Shown: positions 15,375-23,971, counted from the first letter of the stretch. The stretch is DNA of 37,113 nt from Candidatus Krumholzibacteriia bacterium (GCA_023270185.1 JAGLCY010000079.1:1-37113), one strand, 5' to 3'. The notes: generated by a model from the letters alone, not told the origin. Numbers and translations: made by a program.

Positions 15375-15404
15375 TTGACGGCGTTCATTCATGAATGGTA
15401 AAAT
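15375..15404 (+). promoter_or_regulatory. Sigma70-like promoter in repeat copy B
   Basis: TTGACG (15375-15380) and TAAAAT (15399-15404) are separated by 18 bases, the same spacing as in copy A. The spacer is also similar (GCGTTCATTCATGAATGG here). It would drive the leader ORF at 15438 and probably the zinc-ribbon gene at 15582. Confidence 0.5.
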
Positions 15405-15437
15405 CACGCATTCAGGTGGTTGAACGGAGGGCAAAAT

Positions 15438-15458
15438 ATGCGGTTGAATTCCTTTTAA
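15438..15458 (+). CDS. Possible 6-residue leader peptide (MRLNSF)
   Basis: ATG 15438 follows GGAGGG with good spacing and the ORF stops at TAA after six codons. It corresponds to the 8-codon ORF in copy A. A GC-rich imperfect hairpin, TCGGCG pairing with CGCCGA, follows at about 15492-15518 before the zinc-ribbon gene. Whether it is translated is unknown. Confidence 0.28.
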   Translation: MRLNSF

Positions 15459-15581
15459 TCTTCTAGGATATTGTTGTTGAAGTCGGCGAGGCTCAATGAC
15501 ACCCCGCCGAGCCGAATGGCCGAACTACTCGGACATATGAAAATTGAGGAAGTGTGGGGCGTGTGAGCCCGGGAGTTGACC

Positions 15582-15767
15582 ATGAATTATCCTGATTGCA
15601 AAAAATGTAACGACGGACTTCTGCTGCCCCTATCTGATTACGGGCGGGACGGCGCGGCCATCCGCTACAAGGCCTGGGTGTGCCATAATCCGGAGTGCGG
15701 ATTCAGCATTCGCATCGACAACGGGGAAATCAGCCTGGGCAAGAGCCTGCGCGAATCCGCCAAATAG
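15582..15767 (+). CDS. Small zinc-ribbon-like protein
   Basis: This 61-residue protein starts MNYPDCKKCNDGLLLPLSDY and has Cys pairs in CKKC and CHNPEC, spaced like a zinc ribbon, followed by GFSIRIDNGEISLG. Such small proteins are common in this kind of genome and usually have no assigned function; nucleic-acid or protein binding is possible. I chose ATG 15582, with GGGAG about 7 bases upstream. It stands alone, 124 bases after the leader ORF of repeat copy B, and ends before a palindrome-rich spacer. Confidence 0.6.
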   Translation: MNYPDCKKCNDGLLLPLSDYGRDGAAIRYKAWVCHNPECGFSIRIDNGEISLGKSLRESAK

Positions 15768-15824
15768 ATTGCGTCTCTGGATTATCGTTCCAGGCGTTTT
15801 GGGATATTGGATATCATTGCGGGA

Positions 15825-15844
15825 ATCGCCCCCCGGGGGGCGAT
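15825..15844. repeat. Perfect 20-bp palindrome
   Basis: ATCGCCCCCC is followed directly by its complement GGGGGGCGAT, with no loop bases. It lies 58 bases after the zinc-ribbon stop in an otherwise AT-rich spacer. There is no T-tract, so it is not a standard terminator. Confidence 0.75.
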
Positions 15845-15849
15845 CTGGG

Positions 15850-15897
15850 ACAATATATATGTTGTTATGCATGCATGTTTGACAACAAATATATTGT
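15850..15897. repeat. Long AT-rich hairpin (16-bp arms)
   Basis: ACAATATATATGTTGT (15850-15865) is the inverted match, 15 of 16 bases, of ACAACAAATATATTGT (15882-15897). The loop contains the palindrome ATGCATGCAT. It is much more AT-rich than the rest of the window. Confidence 0.7.
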
Positions 15898-15960
15898 AGA
15901 AAGCACCATGCTAGACAGATTGAAATTTTAACACATTGAAAACAAAGAGTTTATCAGAGA

Positions 15961-15982
15961 AAAGTGCCCCCGGGGGCACTTT
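15961..15982. terminator. Perfect 22-bp palindrome, likely bidirectional terminator
   Basis: AAAGTGCCCCC is followed directly by GGGGGCACTTT. It lies between the convergent zinc-ribbon and CPBP genes, and its A-rich and T-rich flanks would allow weak termination both ways. The lack of loop bases is unusual. Confidence 0.5.
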
Positions 15983-16055
15983 GCAAAGACAACCTCTTGA
16001 TAACAAATAAGTTAACACGTCGCCCAATTGACGAAGCCATCACGGACTTACCTGA

Positions 16056-16904
16056 TCAAGGGTTCTCCGTCCGCGCGCGCGCTTTGCCCATGGCCAGCAA
16101 AAATTTCCCCACCAACACCATGCCAACCACCGACGCGGCAGCCAGCCCCCAATCCTGAGCGGTAATGCTCTGGGATTCGGCAATCCCGTCCTCGTTGCCC
16201 AGCATCGCCCACAGGGAAATGGAATTGTGCACGGCATGGGCCACCCAGCAGGCGGTCACCGACCGGGTGGTTTCGTAGACAAACGCCAGCATGATTCCCA
16301 CGCCGATCAGGCCGAACAGGAACCAGGGTTCTCCGTGAACGATCCCGAATACGAGGGCCGAGACCACCGCCGCGGGCGCCGCGCCCCACATGGACGAAGT
16401 CAGGCGGTGCAGCAATCCGCGGAAAATTATTTCCTCGGCCAAGGGCGCCACAGCCACGACCGTGATCACAGCCAGAAGGATCTCGAAGGTGGTGGTGGGC
16501 AGGTGATCCTGGAAAAAACTCTCCCACTGGGGATCCACCGGGCGCAGGCGCATGGACAACTCGGCCAGCAGCGATGTCGGGATCAGGGAGCACAGAGCCA
16601 TCAGCGCGGAGGCGACCAGAACCAATGGGTGGGGGAGGGACAGGCTGAACGTGCGGCGGAACGAAAAGCCGAACCGGCGTGCGATCAGGAATGCCGGCAG
16701 CAGGACGCCGAGCACTGATCCGGCCAGCACCGGCAGGAAAAGATCCTCGCGGGCCAGGTAGAACAGGATCTGGAAAAAGAAATTCCCGGCCATCAGCAGG
16801 ACCGCCAGGCCCAGGATCTGTCCCCTGCCCCAGGTTTCCCACAAACCCTTTGGTTGGTCCGGTTGGTGGTCGTTGGTATTATTCAGGTAGTACATGCGCT
16901 CCAT
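16056..16904 (-). CDS. CPBP-family intramembrane glutamic protease
   Basis: This 282-residue polytopic membrane protein belongs to the CPBP (CAAX protease and bacteriocin-processing) family. It shows the three catalytic motifs: LAEEIIFRGLLHRL (EExxxR), FGIVHGEPW (FxxxH) and HAVHNSISL (HxxxN). About eight hydrophobic segments are visible. Start candidates are ATG 16904 and ATG 16895 (MYYLNN); further upstream the frame overlaps the divergent HAD gene and is not coding. Substrate unknown. Some members process or protect against peptides, but this gene is separated from the RiPP locus by about 1 kb and a zinc-ribbon gene, so a link is only a possibility. Confidence 0.8.
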   Translation of the reverse strand: MERMYYLNNTNDHQPDQPKGLWETWGRGQILGLAVLLMAGNFFFQILFYLAREDLFLPVLAGSVLGVLLPAFLIARRFGFSFRRTFSLSLPHPLVLVASALMALCSLIPTSLLAELSMRLRPVDPQWESFFQDHLPTTTFEILLAVITVVAVAPLAEEIIFRGLLHRLTSSMWGAAPAAVVSALVFGIVHGEPWFLFGLIGVGIMLAFVYETTRSVTACWVAHAVHNSISLWAMLGNEDGIAESQSITAQDWGLAAASVVGMVLVGKFLLAMGKARARTENP

Positions 16905-17006
16905 GGTCCGGGATCGGTGGCCCGGGATCAAACGAATATTTGCCGGCGGTGGTTCCGCTGGGCATTCCATGCCCAAAAAGGTTATTATTCCCCTACGGAA
17001 AAACAA

Positions 17007-17768
17007 ATGAAAGGTGCCGCCGTGCCGCGTAACGAGGACCGCCACATCCAAGCCGTGATCTTCGATCTCGACAATACCCTGACCGACTTCATGAAGGCCA
17101 AGGAAAATTCCATCACCGCCGCGGTGGATGCCATGATCGACGTGGGTCTGCCGCTGTCGCGCGAGGAAGCCACCGAGAAGATTTTCGCCATCTACAGGAA
17201 AGAGGGTATTGAGCACCAACGGGTTTTCAACATCTTTCTGGAGCAGACCGTCGGCAAGGTGGATTATCGCATGTTGGCCGCCGCGGTGGTGGCCTACCGA
17301 AGGGGCAGGGAAGGGTCACTGGTGGCCTATCCCCACGCCAATCTGGTTTTGAACCGCCTGCTCAAGGAAGGGTACAAGCTGGCCGTGGTCAGCGACGCGC
17401 CGGGTTACGAAGCCTGGCTTCGCCTGACAGCGCTTGGAATGCAGCACACCTTCGACGTGGTGCTTACCTTCGATGAAACCGGATGCCACAAACCCGATCC
17501 CGCCGGCTTTCTGATGGCACTGGATAAATTGCAGGTTGCGGCGGACCGGACGGTTGTCATCGGGGACTGGAAGGAACGGGATATCCTGGGCGGGCGCAAC
17601 GCCGGCCTTCATACCGTTTACGCAAGATACGGTGACCAGTATTCCAAGTACGCGGACAAGGTCGTGGGTGATCCCACGGAACCGGATTTCGTGGTCGACG
17701 ATCTGCACCAATTGCTGGATGTACTGGATGAGTTGAACGGGCCCGACCACATGGGAAAGGAAATCTGA
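17007..17768 (+). CDS. HAD-superfamily phosphatase (subfamily IA)
   Basis: This is a 253-residue phosphohydrolase. Motif I is VIFDLDNTLTDF (nucleophile and general-acid Asp), motif II VVSDAPG, the motif III Lys is in CHKPDPAGF, and motif IV is VIGDWKERDILGGRNAG. A helical cap lies between motifs I and II. The closest remembered class is the TIGR02253 type, of unknown substrate. ATG 17007 has a weak ACGGAAA upstream; a GTG at about 17022 is an alternative. It ends one base before the nnr start, so the two are co-transcribed. Confidence 0.78.
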   Translation: MKGAAVPRNEDRHIQAVIFDLDNTLTDFMKAKENSITAAVDAMIDVGLPLSREEATEKIFAIYRKEGIEHQRVFNIFLEQTVGKVDYRMLAAAVVAYRRGREGSLVAYPHANLVLNRLLKEGYKLAVVSDAPGYEAWLRLTALGMQHTFDVVLTFDETGCHKPDPAGFLMALDKLQVAADRTVVIGDWKERDILGGRNAGLHTVYARYGDQYSKYADKVVGDPTEPDFVVDDLHQLLDVLDELNGPDHMGKEI

Positions 17769-17769
17769 G

Positions 17770-19419
17770 ATGCGGGTTTGCACAGCTAAACAGATGGCGG
17801 CCATTGACCGCGAAACCATTGCCGGGGGCATCGCCGGTGAAGCCCTGATGGAACGGGCGGGACAGGCCATGACCGAAGCGCTGCTCGGCTTCCTGGACGA
17901 AACGGAGTCCGGGGCGGAGGACCATGATCACGGGACGGACGGTGAAGGCGGGCCTGGTGTCCTGGTCATCTGCGGCAAGGGAAACAACGCGGGGGACGGC
18001 CTGGTCGTGGCTCGCCTGACGGCCCAACAGCAGTGCTCCGTTACGGTGATGTTGTTGAGCGATCCCGATGAATTGAGGACCGAGGCCATGCTGAATTTCG
18101 GACGGTTGCCCGAAAATGTCACCGTTGCCATTCCGCCGGCCGATCTCTGGCCGGAGGTTTTTGAAGAGTTGGCCGAAGAGGCCACCATCGTGGTGGACGC
18201 CATTTTCGGCACCGGCGTCAAGCCCCCTTTGCGCGGCCCCTATGTGGATCTGATCCGGGCCGTCAACGATGCGGGAATGCCGTGCCTGTCACTGGATGTC
18301 CCTTCGGGCGTTTCCGGGGATGACGGCCGAGTGGACCCAGTGGCCATGGCTGCCGACCTGACTGTTACCGTCGGCCTTCCCAAGCTGGGGTTGCTGCTGG
18401 CGCCGGGCCGGGATTTTGCCGGGGACATCGAAGTGGTGGACATCGGTTTTCCGGATGACATCTGCCGCAAGCACGCGAGTGAACTGAACTGGCTGCCCCG
18501 CGAGGATTACCTGGCGATGTTGCCGCCACGTCCGGGCACCACCCACAAGTACAAGACCGGACGCATGCTGATCGTTGCCGGTTCGCGGGATTACGGTGGC
18601 GCCGCCCATCTGGCCGGCCTCGGGGCCCTGCGTTCAGGCGCGGGCCTGGTTGTGATGGCCGTTCCCCTGTGCCTGGAGACAGTCACCCGGGTCATCCTGC
18701 CTGAAGCGGTGACGAGGGCCGTGGCGGAGACAGATGCCGGGACGATCGCTCCCCTGTCCCAAACGGTGATGGACAGCATGATCGAGAATCAGCGGGCCCT
18801 GGCCGTGGGGCCGGGCCTGGGAGCTGATCCCGCCACCGATAGCTGGGTAGTGGACCTGGTCAAGAACCTGGCCTTGCCCATGGTGGTGGACGCCGATGCC
18901 CTGAGCGCTTTTGCCCGAATCGGGGCCGAGCCCGCCTTTGGATCGGACCAGGTGGTCCTTACACCCCATGCGGGAGAACTGGCCAGGATGACGGGTCTGA
19001 GCAGCAAAGAAATCGAGAGCCGGCGCCTTCAGCTGACCGGGGAATTGGCAGCCCGTTGGAACGTGGTGCTGATGCTCAAGGGATCCCCCTCATTGATCGG
19101 GGCGCCCGACGGTCGGGTGTTCATCAATCCCGCCGGGGACGATGCCCTGGCCCGGGGTGGTTCCGGGGATGTGCTGACCGGATTGGTGGGAGGATTACTG
19201 GCCCAGGGCACCGGCGCCCTGGAAGCGGCCCTGCTCGGCGCCTATCTTCACGGCCAGGCCGGCACCGTGGCCGCCAGGGGCCGCAGCAATCGAAGTGTGT
19301 TGGTCAGGGAGATCGCCGCGGCCATCGGCCCTGTTTTCGAGGAAATGGAGAAGGAAGCCAGCGCGACCTCCTCGCTGCGTGAAAAAATCTGGCCCATCAA
19401 CCCGGAAGCGACTCCATGA
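17770..19419 (+). CDS. nnr: Bifunctional NAD(P)H-hydrate epimerase/dehydratase
   Basis: This 549-residue enzyme repairs hydrated NADH and NADPH. The N-terminal NnrE half epimerises the R and S forms; it has ALMERAGQAM, VLVICGKGNNAGDGLVVARL and DVPSGVSGDDG. The C-terminal NnrD half dehydrates the S form using ATP or ADP; it has HKYKTGRMLIVAGSRDYGGA, AVGPGLG, VVDADAL, LTPHAGELARM, LKGSPSLIG and ARGGSGDVLTG. Both halves are intact. A stretch of about 20 acidic and Gly residues (ETESGAEDHDHGTDGEGG) forms an unusual insert near residue 45. It overlaps the tsaD start by 4 nt, giving an operon HAD-nnr-tsaD. Confidence 0.93.
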   Translation: MRVCTAKQMAAIDRETIAGGIAGEALMERAGQAMTEALLGFLDETESGAEDHDHGTDGEGGPGVLVICGKGNNAGDGLVVARLTAQQQCSVTVMLLSDPDELRTEAMLNFGRLPENVTVAIPPADLWPEVFEELAEEATIVVDAIFGTGVKPPLRGPYVDLIRAVNDAGMPCLSLDVPSGVSGDDGRVDPVAMAADLTVTVGLPKLGLLLAPGRDFAGDIEVVDIGFPDDICRKHASELNWLPREDYLAMLPPRPGTTHKYKTGRMLIVAGSRDYGGAAHLAGLGALRSGAGLVVMAVPLCLETVTRVILPEAVTRAVAETDAGTIAPLSQTVMDSMIENQRALAVGPGLGADPATDSWVVDLVKNLALPMVVDADALSAFARIGAEPAFGSDQVVLTPHAGELARMTGLSSKEIESRRLQLTGELAARWNVVLMLKGSPSLIGAPDGRVFINPAGDDALARGGSGDVLTGLVGGLLAQGTGALEAALLGAYLHGQAGTVAARGRSNRSVLVREIAAAIGPVFEEMEKEASATSSLREKIWPINPEATP

Positions 19420-20426
19420 AAGTTCTCGGCATCGAAACTTCATGTGACGACACGAGCGTCGCGTTGTACGACAGCGACAGCGGCGTGGCGGAAAACCTGG
19501 TGTCGTCCCAGGTGGATCTGCACGATCATTTCGGCGGCGTGGTGCCCGAACTTGCCAGCCGCGCCCATCTCGTGAATCTCCTACCTTTGGTCGATTACCT
19601 TCTTGAACGGCAAAAGGTCACGTTGAAGGATCTGGACGGGGTGGCCGTCACCGCCGGTCCCGGATTGATCGGCGCGCTGCTGGTGGGACTGTCCACCGGT
19701 AAGGCCCTTGCCGCCGCCGCCGATCTGCCCCTTGTCGGGATCCATCACATCGAAGGACATATCCTGGCCAATGCTTTGACTTCGGATTTGGTTCTGCCCG
19801 CGGTGGTGCTGGTGGTTTCCGGCGGCCACACCGAGGTGGTTTATATGCCTGAAGTTGGCCGGTACGAACTGCTGGGCGGAACCTTGGACGACGCTGCCGG
19901 CGAAGCGTTCGACAAGACGGCCAAGCTGTTGGGGTTGCCCTATCCCGGCGGACCCCAGATCGATCGCATGGCCAAGAAGGGGATCCCCGGCCGGTTCAAA
20001 TTTCCGCGACCCCTGAAAAATGATCCCCGCATCGTTTTCAGTTTCAGCGGCCTGAAAACCGCCGTGCGGGTGGTGGTCGACGACCTGCCTCGTCCCCTGT
20101 CGGATCAGACGGTGGCCGATGTCAGCTACGAGTTGCAGGAAGCCATCGTGGATTCTCTTTGCCACCGTTTGTTCCAGGCGGCGCGGCGCAAACATGTTCC
20201 CGCGGTCTATCTGGCCGGCGGTGTTTCCGCCAACGGACGTCTGCGCGCAAGGGTGGCCGAAGAAGCCATGCGTCTGAATCTCCATTTCCGGCCACCGGAG
20301 CCGGTTTACTGCACCGACAACGCGGCCATGATCGCCTATGCGGGATGGTGTCATTTGGATGCCGGGCGCCGTGACAGCCTTGACCTGGACAGTTTTCCCC
20401 GAAAACCCCTCTCTTCCTGGCGTTAG
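19416..20426 (+). CDS. tsaD: tRNA N6-threonylcarbamoyladenosine synthase TsaD
   Basis: This 336-residue essential enzyme transfers the threonylcarbamoyl group to A37 of ANN-decoding tRNAs, working with TsaB, TsaE and TsaC, which are not in this window. It begins MKVLGIETSCDDTSVALYD. The metal-binding His pair lies in GIHHIEGHILAN, with VVSGGHTEV, GEAFDKTAKLLGLPYPGGP, FSFSGLKTAV, YLAGGVSANGRLR and CTDNAAMIAYAG all present. The length is normal. It is coupled to nnr by the ATGA overlap. Confidence 0.96.
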   Translation: MKVLGIETSCDDTSVALYDSDSGVAENLVSSQVDLHDHFGGVVPELASRAHLVNLLPLVDYLLERQKVTLKDLDGVAVTAGPGLIGALLVGLSTGKALAAAADLPLVGIHHIEGHILANALTSDLVLPAVVLVVSGGHTEVVYMPEVGRYELLGGTLDDAAGEAFDKTAKLLGLPYPGGPQIDRMAKKGIPGRFKFPRPLKNDPRIVFSFSGLKTAVRVVVDDLPRPLSDQTVADVSYELQEAIVDSLCHRLFQAARRKHVPAVYLAGGVSANGRLRARVAEEAMRLNLHFRPPEPVYCTDNAAMIAYAGWCHLDAGRRDSLDLDSFPRKPLSSWR

Positions 20427-20541
20427 GTCCAGCGAAATCCCTCCAACCTGAAATTAGGCATACGGTTCGCATGAGATCTGCCGATAAATATGCAGAATCT
20501 TAGTGGGGCAGTGTGCCCGGCTTCCGACGAAGAGGGAAAAA

Positions 20542-21552
20542 ATGATCGCGAAAGCGCGCATTCTTGTTGCGGACGACGAACCGCACATCAGGCGAATCCT
20601 GCAATTCCTGCTGGAGCAGGAAGGGTTCGAAGTCCATATGGCCGAAGACGGGGAAGAGGCCTGGAAGGCGGTGGCCAGCTTCCAGCCGGATCTGGTTCTG
20701 CTGGATGTGATGATGCCCCGCATGGACGGTTTCGCCGTCCTGGAAATTATTCGCGCCGGGTTCGAGACGGCGCGTCTGCCGGTGATCCTGCTGACGGCCA
20801 AGGGTGAAGAACAGGACAAGGTCAAGGGTTTGGCCGGCGGGGCGAACGATTACCTCGTCAAGCCGTTCAACCACGATGAACTCCTGTTGCGGGTCAGCAA
20901 CCTGCTGGAAGCCACGCGGCGGGAACGTGAAGCGAACCCCCTGACGGGTTTGCCGGGAAACCGGGCCATCGACCGGGAGGTCCAGGACCGTATCACCGCT
21001 GACCAGGAATTCGGTTTCATGTACATCGACATAGACCGGTTCAAGAGCTTCAATGACAAGTACGGCTATTCCCGGGGTGATCGGGCCATTTCCTTCCTCG
21101 CCGGAGTTCTGGTTGGTATTACCCAGAAATACGGATCCGGCCGTGAGTTCGTGGGCCATGTCGGTGGTGATGATTTCGTGGTGGTGGCGACTTCGAAGGA
21201 CGCCGAGCGGTTGTCCCGACGCATCATCCAGGAATTCGATGAAGGCAAGTTGGACCTTCATGACGAAGAGGATTCCCGCAACGGTTATCTGGAAATCGAG
21301 AGCCGCAGCGGGAAGATCGAACGCTTTCCATTGATCACCCTGACCCTGGCCCTGGTCTCCGAATGTCGTGGTCGCTTCGAACATCCTGCCCAACTGAGCG
21401 ACACACTGGTCGAATTGAAACGGTACGGCAAGGCGAAGCTCCACAGCGTGGTCGTCAAGGAACGTCGGTCGACAGACAATAAACCGGAATTGATAACCAT
21501 TAATGCGGGTCGGGATTCCAAGGAAGACCCGACCGGCAATCCGGCCTCCTGA
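20542..21552 (+). CDS. Response regulator with divergent GGDEF domain
   Basis: This is a 336-residue two-domain regulator. The receiver (about 4-120) has the acidic pair in LVADDEPH, the phosphoacceptor Asp55 in LVLLDVMMPRMDG, Thr in LLTAKG and Lys in DYLVKPF. The second domain resembles a diguanylate cyclase: LTGLPGNRAIDREV, FMYIDIDRFKSFNDKYGYSRGD, and GGDDF at about 208-212 where active enzymes have GG(D/E)EF. The Glu-to-Asp change and absence of an RxxD inhibitory site make cyclase activity uncertain; it may be a c-di-GMP or GTP sensor. AGAGGG precedes ATG 20542. It heads a five-gene signalling run. Confidence 0.82.
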   Translation: MIAKARILVADDEPHIRRILQFLLEQEGFEVHMAEDGEEAWKAVASFQPDLVLLDVMMPRMDGFAVLEIIRAGFETARLPVILLTAKGEEQDKVKGLAGGANDYLVKPFNHDELLLRVSNLLEATRREREANPLTGLPGNRAIDREVQDRITADQEFGFMYIDIDRFKSFNDKYGYSRGDRAISFLAGVLVGITQKYGSGREFVGHVGGDDFVVVATSKDAERLSRRIIQEFDEGKLDLHDEEDSRNGYLEIESRSGKIERFPLITLTLALVSECRGRFEHPAQLSDTLVELKRYGKAKLHSVVVKERRSTDNKPELITINAGRDSKEDPTGNPAS

Positions 21553-21565
21553 CCGGATGGAAACC

Positions 21566-23971
21566 ATGAGCGGAAACGCCGATAACGCCGTAGCGATGTC
21601 CCGGACCGATGACCCGGTCGACCAGGTCATGTCCATGATCAGCTCCGTCGAGGGGTTGCCCGACCTGGCTGGGCTGGCAAAAACTTTTTTGACCCTCTGG
21701 TCACGGCAGTCCGGGGTAAGAGCCTGTGCGGTTGCTACGAATCCCTCCGGAATGCTCTCATCGGATCCATTCTGCAGCGGAAATGGTGAATCCTGGTTGG
21801 TTACGACCCGGGAACTGTCCGCGCGGACGGGGGAGCCCTGTCGGGTGGAACTGGACTGCCAGTGGTCGGATTTTGCCGCGTCCTGGGCCGCGTCCGGACT
21901 CGGGGATTCGCTGGTGATTCAGGGTGAAGGCCCAATACCTGGTGGAGAACCCTGGGCTGAGCCGGGCAACGGCTTCAATTCGGTGTCGTGCGCTGGTTGG
22001 CTGGCTGCTCCCATCGAATTGCGCGGCCAGGTGGAATTAGTGTTCGTGCTGGGTATGGAAGGGAATCCCGAACATCTCTCGGGGATTCATGAATCCCTTG
22101 TTCGCCTGGTGAAGGCCCTGTCGCCGGTGGTGGGGGTCTGGTCCGAAGCACTGGCCCTGAACGCGCGCCTGCGACAGGCCGACGATGAGAACAGGGCACT
22201 GGCCCGGCTCAACCGGCTGCAAGGGCGGTTCGTGGCTCTGGCCAGCCACGAATTCAAGGCTCCCCTGACCTCGATCACCGCCTATACCGATGTTCTCGGT
22301 CAACGGTTGACGGACGCCGAATTTCCTCATGCGGGGGAATTTCTCGGCGTTATCCGCAACGAAGCGGGCCGTCTGCTACGGATGGTGAATCGGATCCTCG
22401 ATTTCACGCGCATGGAACACGGGTCTCCTCTTCTGGCCCTTAAACCGGTGGATATGGAGCCCCTGGTCCAGGAAACGGTCCGGTCCCTGGGCCCCAAGAT
22501 CACAAGCAAGGATTTGGTCGTCGCCATCGAATCGCCCGCCGGATTGCCTCGGGCCGAAGTGGATCCCGACCTGATCCGCCAGGTGCTGGTTAACCTTCTG
22601 CACAACGCCGTGAAATTCACGCCGCAAGGTGGAAGGGTCACCATCCGATTGCAGGAAGAGGAATCGGCGGTCGCGGTCAGCGTGATGGACGACGGGCCCG
22701 GTATTCCTCCCGAAGACATTCGTCGCATATTCGGGGAGTTCTACAGGGCGGAAGGTGGGACATCCCACGAGGAAGGGACAGGCCTTGGCCTGACCATTGC
22801 CCGGCATATCGTCAATCTTCACGGGGGCCATATCGAGGTCGAACGTCGACCGGAAGGCGGATCCGATTTCAGGTTCCTGGTTCCCAAGGAAATGGGTTCC
22901 ATGGCTGCGCTGGCAGACGTACTGCGTCGACCGGTGGATCAGGAGCAGGGCGCGCGCCTGGTGGAAAATCTGCTTTTCCTTCTGGCGGAAATGACGGGGT
23001 CACGCACGGTGGTCATGCTGCTGCGGGACGGCAACGGGGCGCTGGTGCCCGTGGGAGCCATCGGATTGGACATGGACGCGGTCAAACCCCTTCCCCTGAT
23101 CGAAAACGAGGGATGGACCCGGTTCCTGGAACAAGGGGAGGCGGTGACCGACCCGGGTTCCCTGGTCGGTGACCTCGGCTGGTGTCCGACGAAATGCGCA
23201 ACGGAAGGCAGTCGGATGTACGCGCCGCTCGGCGCCGGAGAAAATGCCCTGGGCTGTGTCATCCTCGGTCGTCGGCGGGGACTGGAAATATATGATCAGG
23301 CCGATCTGGTCCAGTTGTCGGTCCTGACTGAGATCGTCAAGACCGCCTTGAGTGATCTTGAAACAGGTCTTGCCCGGACAACGGATACGGTAAGGCTTCT
23401 GCTCCGGATCCGACGAAACGGAGTGCCCACGGCGACGGCGAAATCGTTGGCCCTGGCTGGAAAACTGGGCGACAGGATGGGTCTGAACAAGACCGAGATC
23501 AAACGCCTGCAACTGGCCGCAGTGCTGCACGACGCCGGTATGGCGCAGGTGGAGGAAGAGATCGTCCTGGGTGAATCGGAGCTCAGCCTGGATGAACGGG
23601 ACGAGGTGAATCGCCACGTCGATCAGGTGGTGGATCTGCTGGGGCCCCTGCTGACGGACGCGGACATTGAAAAGATCGTTCGTCACCATCACGAACAGTT
23701 CGACGGGACGGGATATCCGGACGGCTTGAGTGGGGAAGACATCCCCCTGGGCTCCCGGCTCATGGCGGTGATAGATACCTGGTTCTCCCTGACGAGCCCG
23801 CGCCCCTTCCGCGATGGCCTGTCTCCGGAAGCGGCCCTCAGAGAAATTTCCGCCCATGCGGGCACCCAGTTCGACGGACGGATCGTCATCGAATTCACCA
23901 AGGTTTTACACAACGAGGGCGTTTTGACCGACGCAACCGGGCCCGTCTGTCCGGTTCTCGAGGAGAGATAA
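21566..23971 (+). CDS. Histidine kinase-GAF-HD-GYP hybrid
   Basis: This 801-residue cytosolic protein has an unusual order. An N-terminal GAF-like sensor (about 20-200) is followed by a HisKA domain with the phospho-His in ALASHEFKAPLTSITAYTD (about 228). The HATPase has NLLHNAVKFTPQGG, DDGPGIPPEDI and GTGLGLTIARHIV. A second GAF spans about 450-600. The HD-GYP domain has AAVLHDAG (His-Asp about 655-656), HHHEQFDGTGYPDGLSGEDI and LTSPRPFR. HD-GYP proteins hydrolyse cyclic-di-GMP, so phosphorelay and c-di-GMP turnover may be joined in one chain. ATG 21566 has GGATGG upstream; ATG 21557 is also possible. It starts 13 bases after the preceding stop and overlaps the next gene by 1 nt. Confidence 0.85.
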   Translation: MSGNADNAVAMSRTDDPVDQVMSMISSVEGLPDLAGLAKTFLTLWSRQSGVRACAVATNPSGMLSSDPFCSGNGESWLVTTRELSARTGEPCRVELDCQWSDFAASWAASGLGDSLVIQGEGPIPGGEPWAEPGNGFNSVSCAGWLAAPIELRGQVELVFVLGMEGNPEHLSGIHESLVRLVKALSPVVGVWSEALALNARLRQADDENRALARLNRLQGRFVALASHEFKAPLTSITAYTDVLGQRLTDAEFPHAGEFLGVIRNEAGRLLRMVNRILDFTRMEHGSPLLALKPVDMEPLVQETVRSLGPKITSKDLVVAIESPAGLPRAEVDPDLIRQVLVNLLHNAVKFTPQGGRVTIRLQEEESAVAVSVMDDGPGIPPEDIRRIFGEFYRAEGGTSHEEGTGLGLTIARHIVNLHGGHIEVERRPEGGSDFRFLVPKEMGSMAALADVLRRPVDQEQGARLVENLLFLLAEMTGSRTVVMLLRDGNGALVPVGAIGLDMDAVKPLPLIENEGWTRFLEQGEAVTDPGSLVGDLGWCPTKCATEGSRMYAPLGAGENALGCVILGRRRGLEIYDQADLVQLSVLTEIVKTALSDLETGLARTTDTVRLLLRIRRNGVPTATAKSLALAGKLGDRMGLNKTEIKRLQLAAVLHDAGMAQVEEEIVLGESELSLDERDEVNRHVDQVVDLLGPLLTDADIEKIVRHHHEQFDGTGYPDGLSGEDIPLGSRLMAVIDTWFSLTSPRPFRDGLSPEAALREISAHAGTQFDGRIVIEFTKVLHNEGVLTDATGPVCPVLEER

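Larger units (their letters stand above)
15230..15463 (+). repeat. Dispersed repeat, copy B (promoter plus leader ORF)
   Basis: This is the second copy of the sequence at 4633-4872, in the same orientation and about 10.6 kb away. Shared order: GCAGG.CAGGGAC, GTCCGC, GGAAAGAG.GCGGTCGGG, CGGTGTGTCC, CGAAAACGG, the promoter, then GAACGGAGGG before AAATATGCGGTTG. It occupies much of the 490-bp gap between the ABC exporter and the zinc-ribbon gene. No inverted ends or target duplications were seen. Confidence 0.65.

Noticed and set aside
15961-15982. CRISPR-like or phage attachment repeat
   Set aside because: The palindrome occurs once here, with no spacers, no second copy and no integrase nearby.
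16056-17219. Extension of the CPBP protease to a 387-residue protein
   Set aside because: The extra 105 residues lie antisense to the well-supported HAD gene and contain no conserved sequence.
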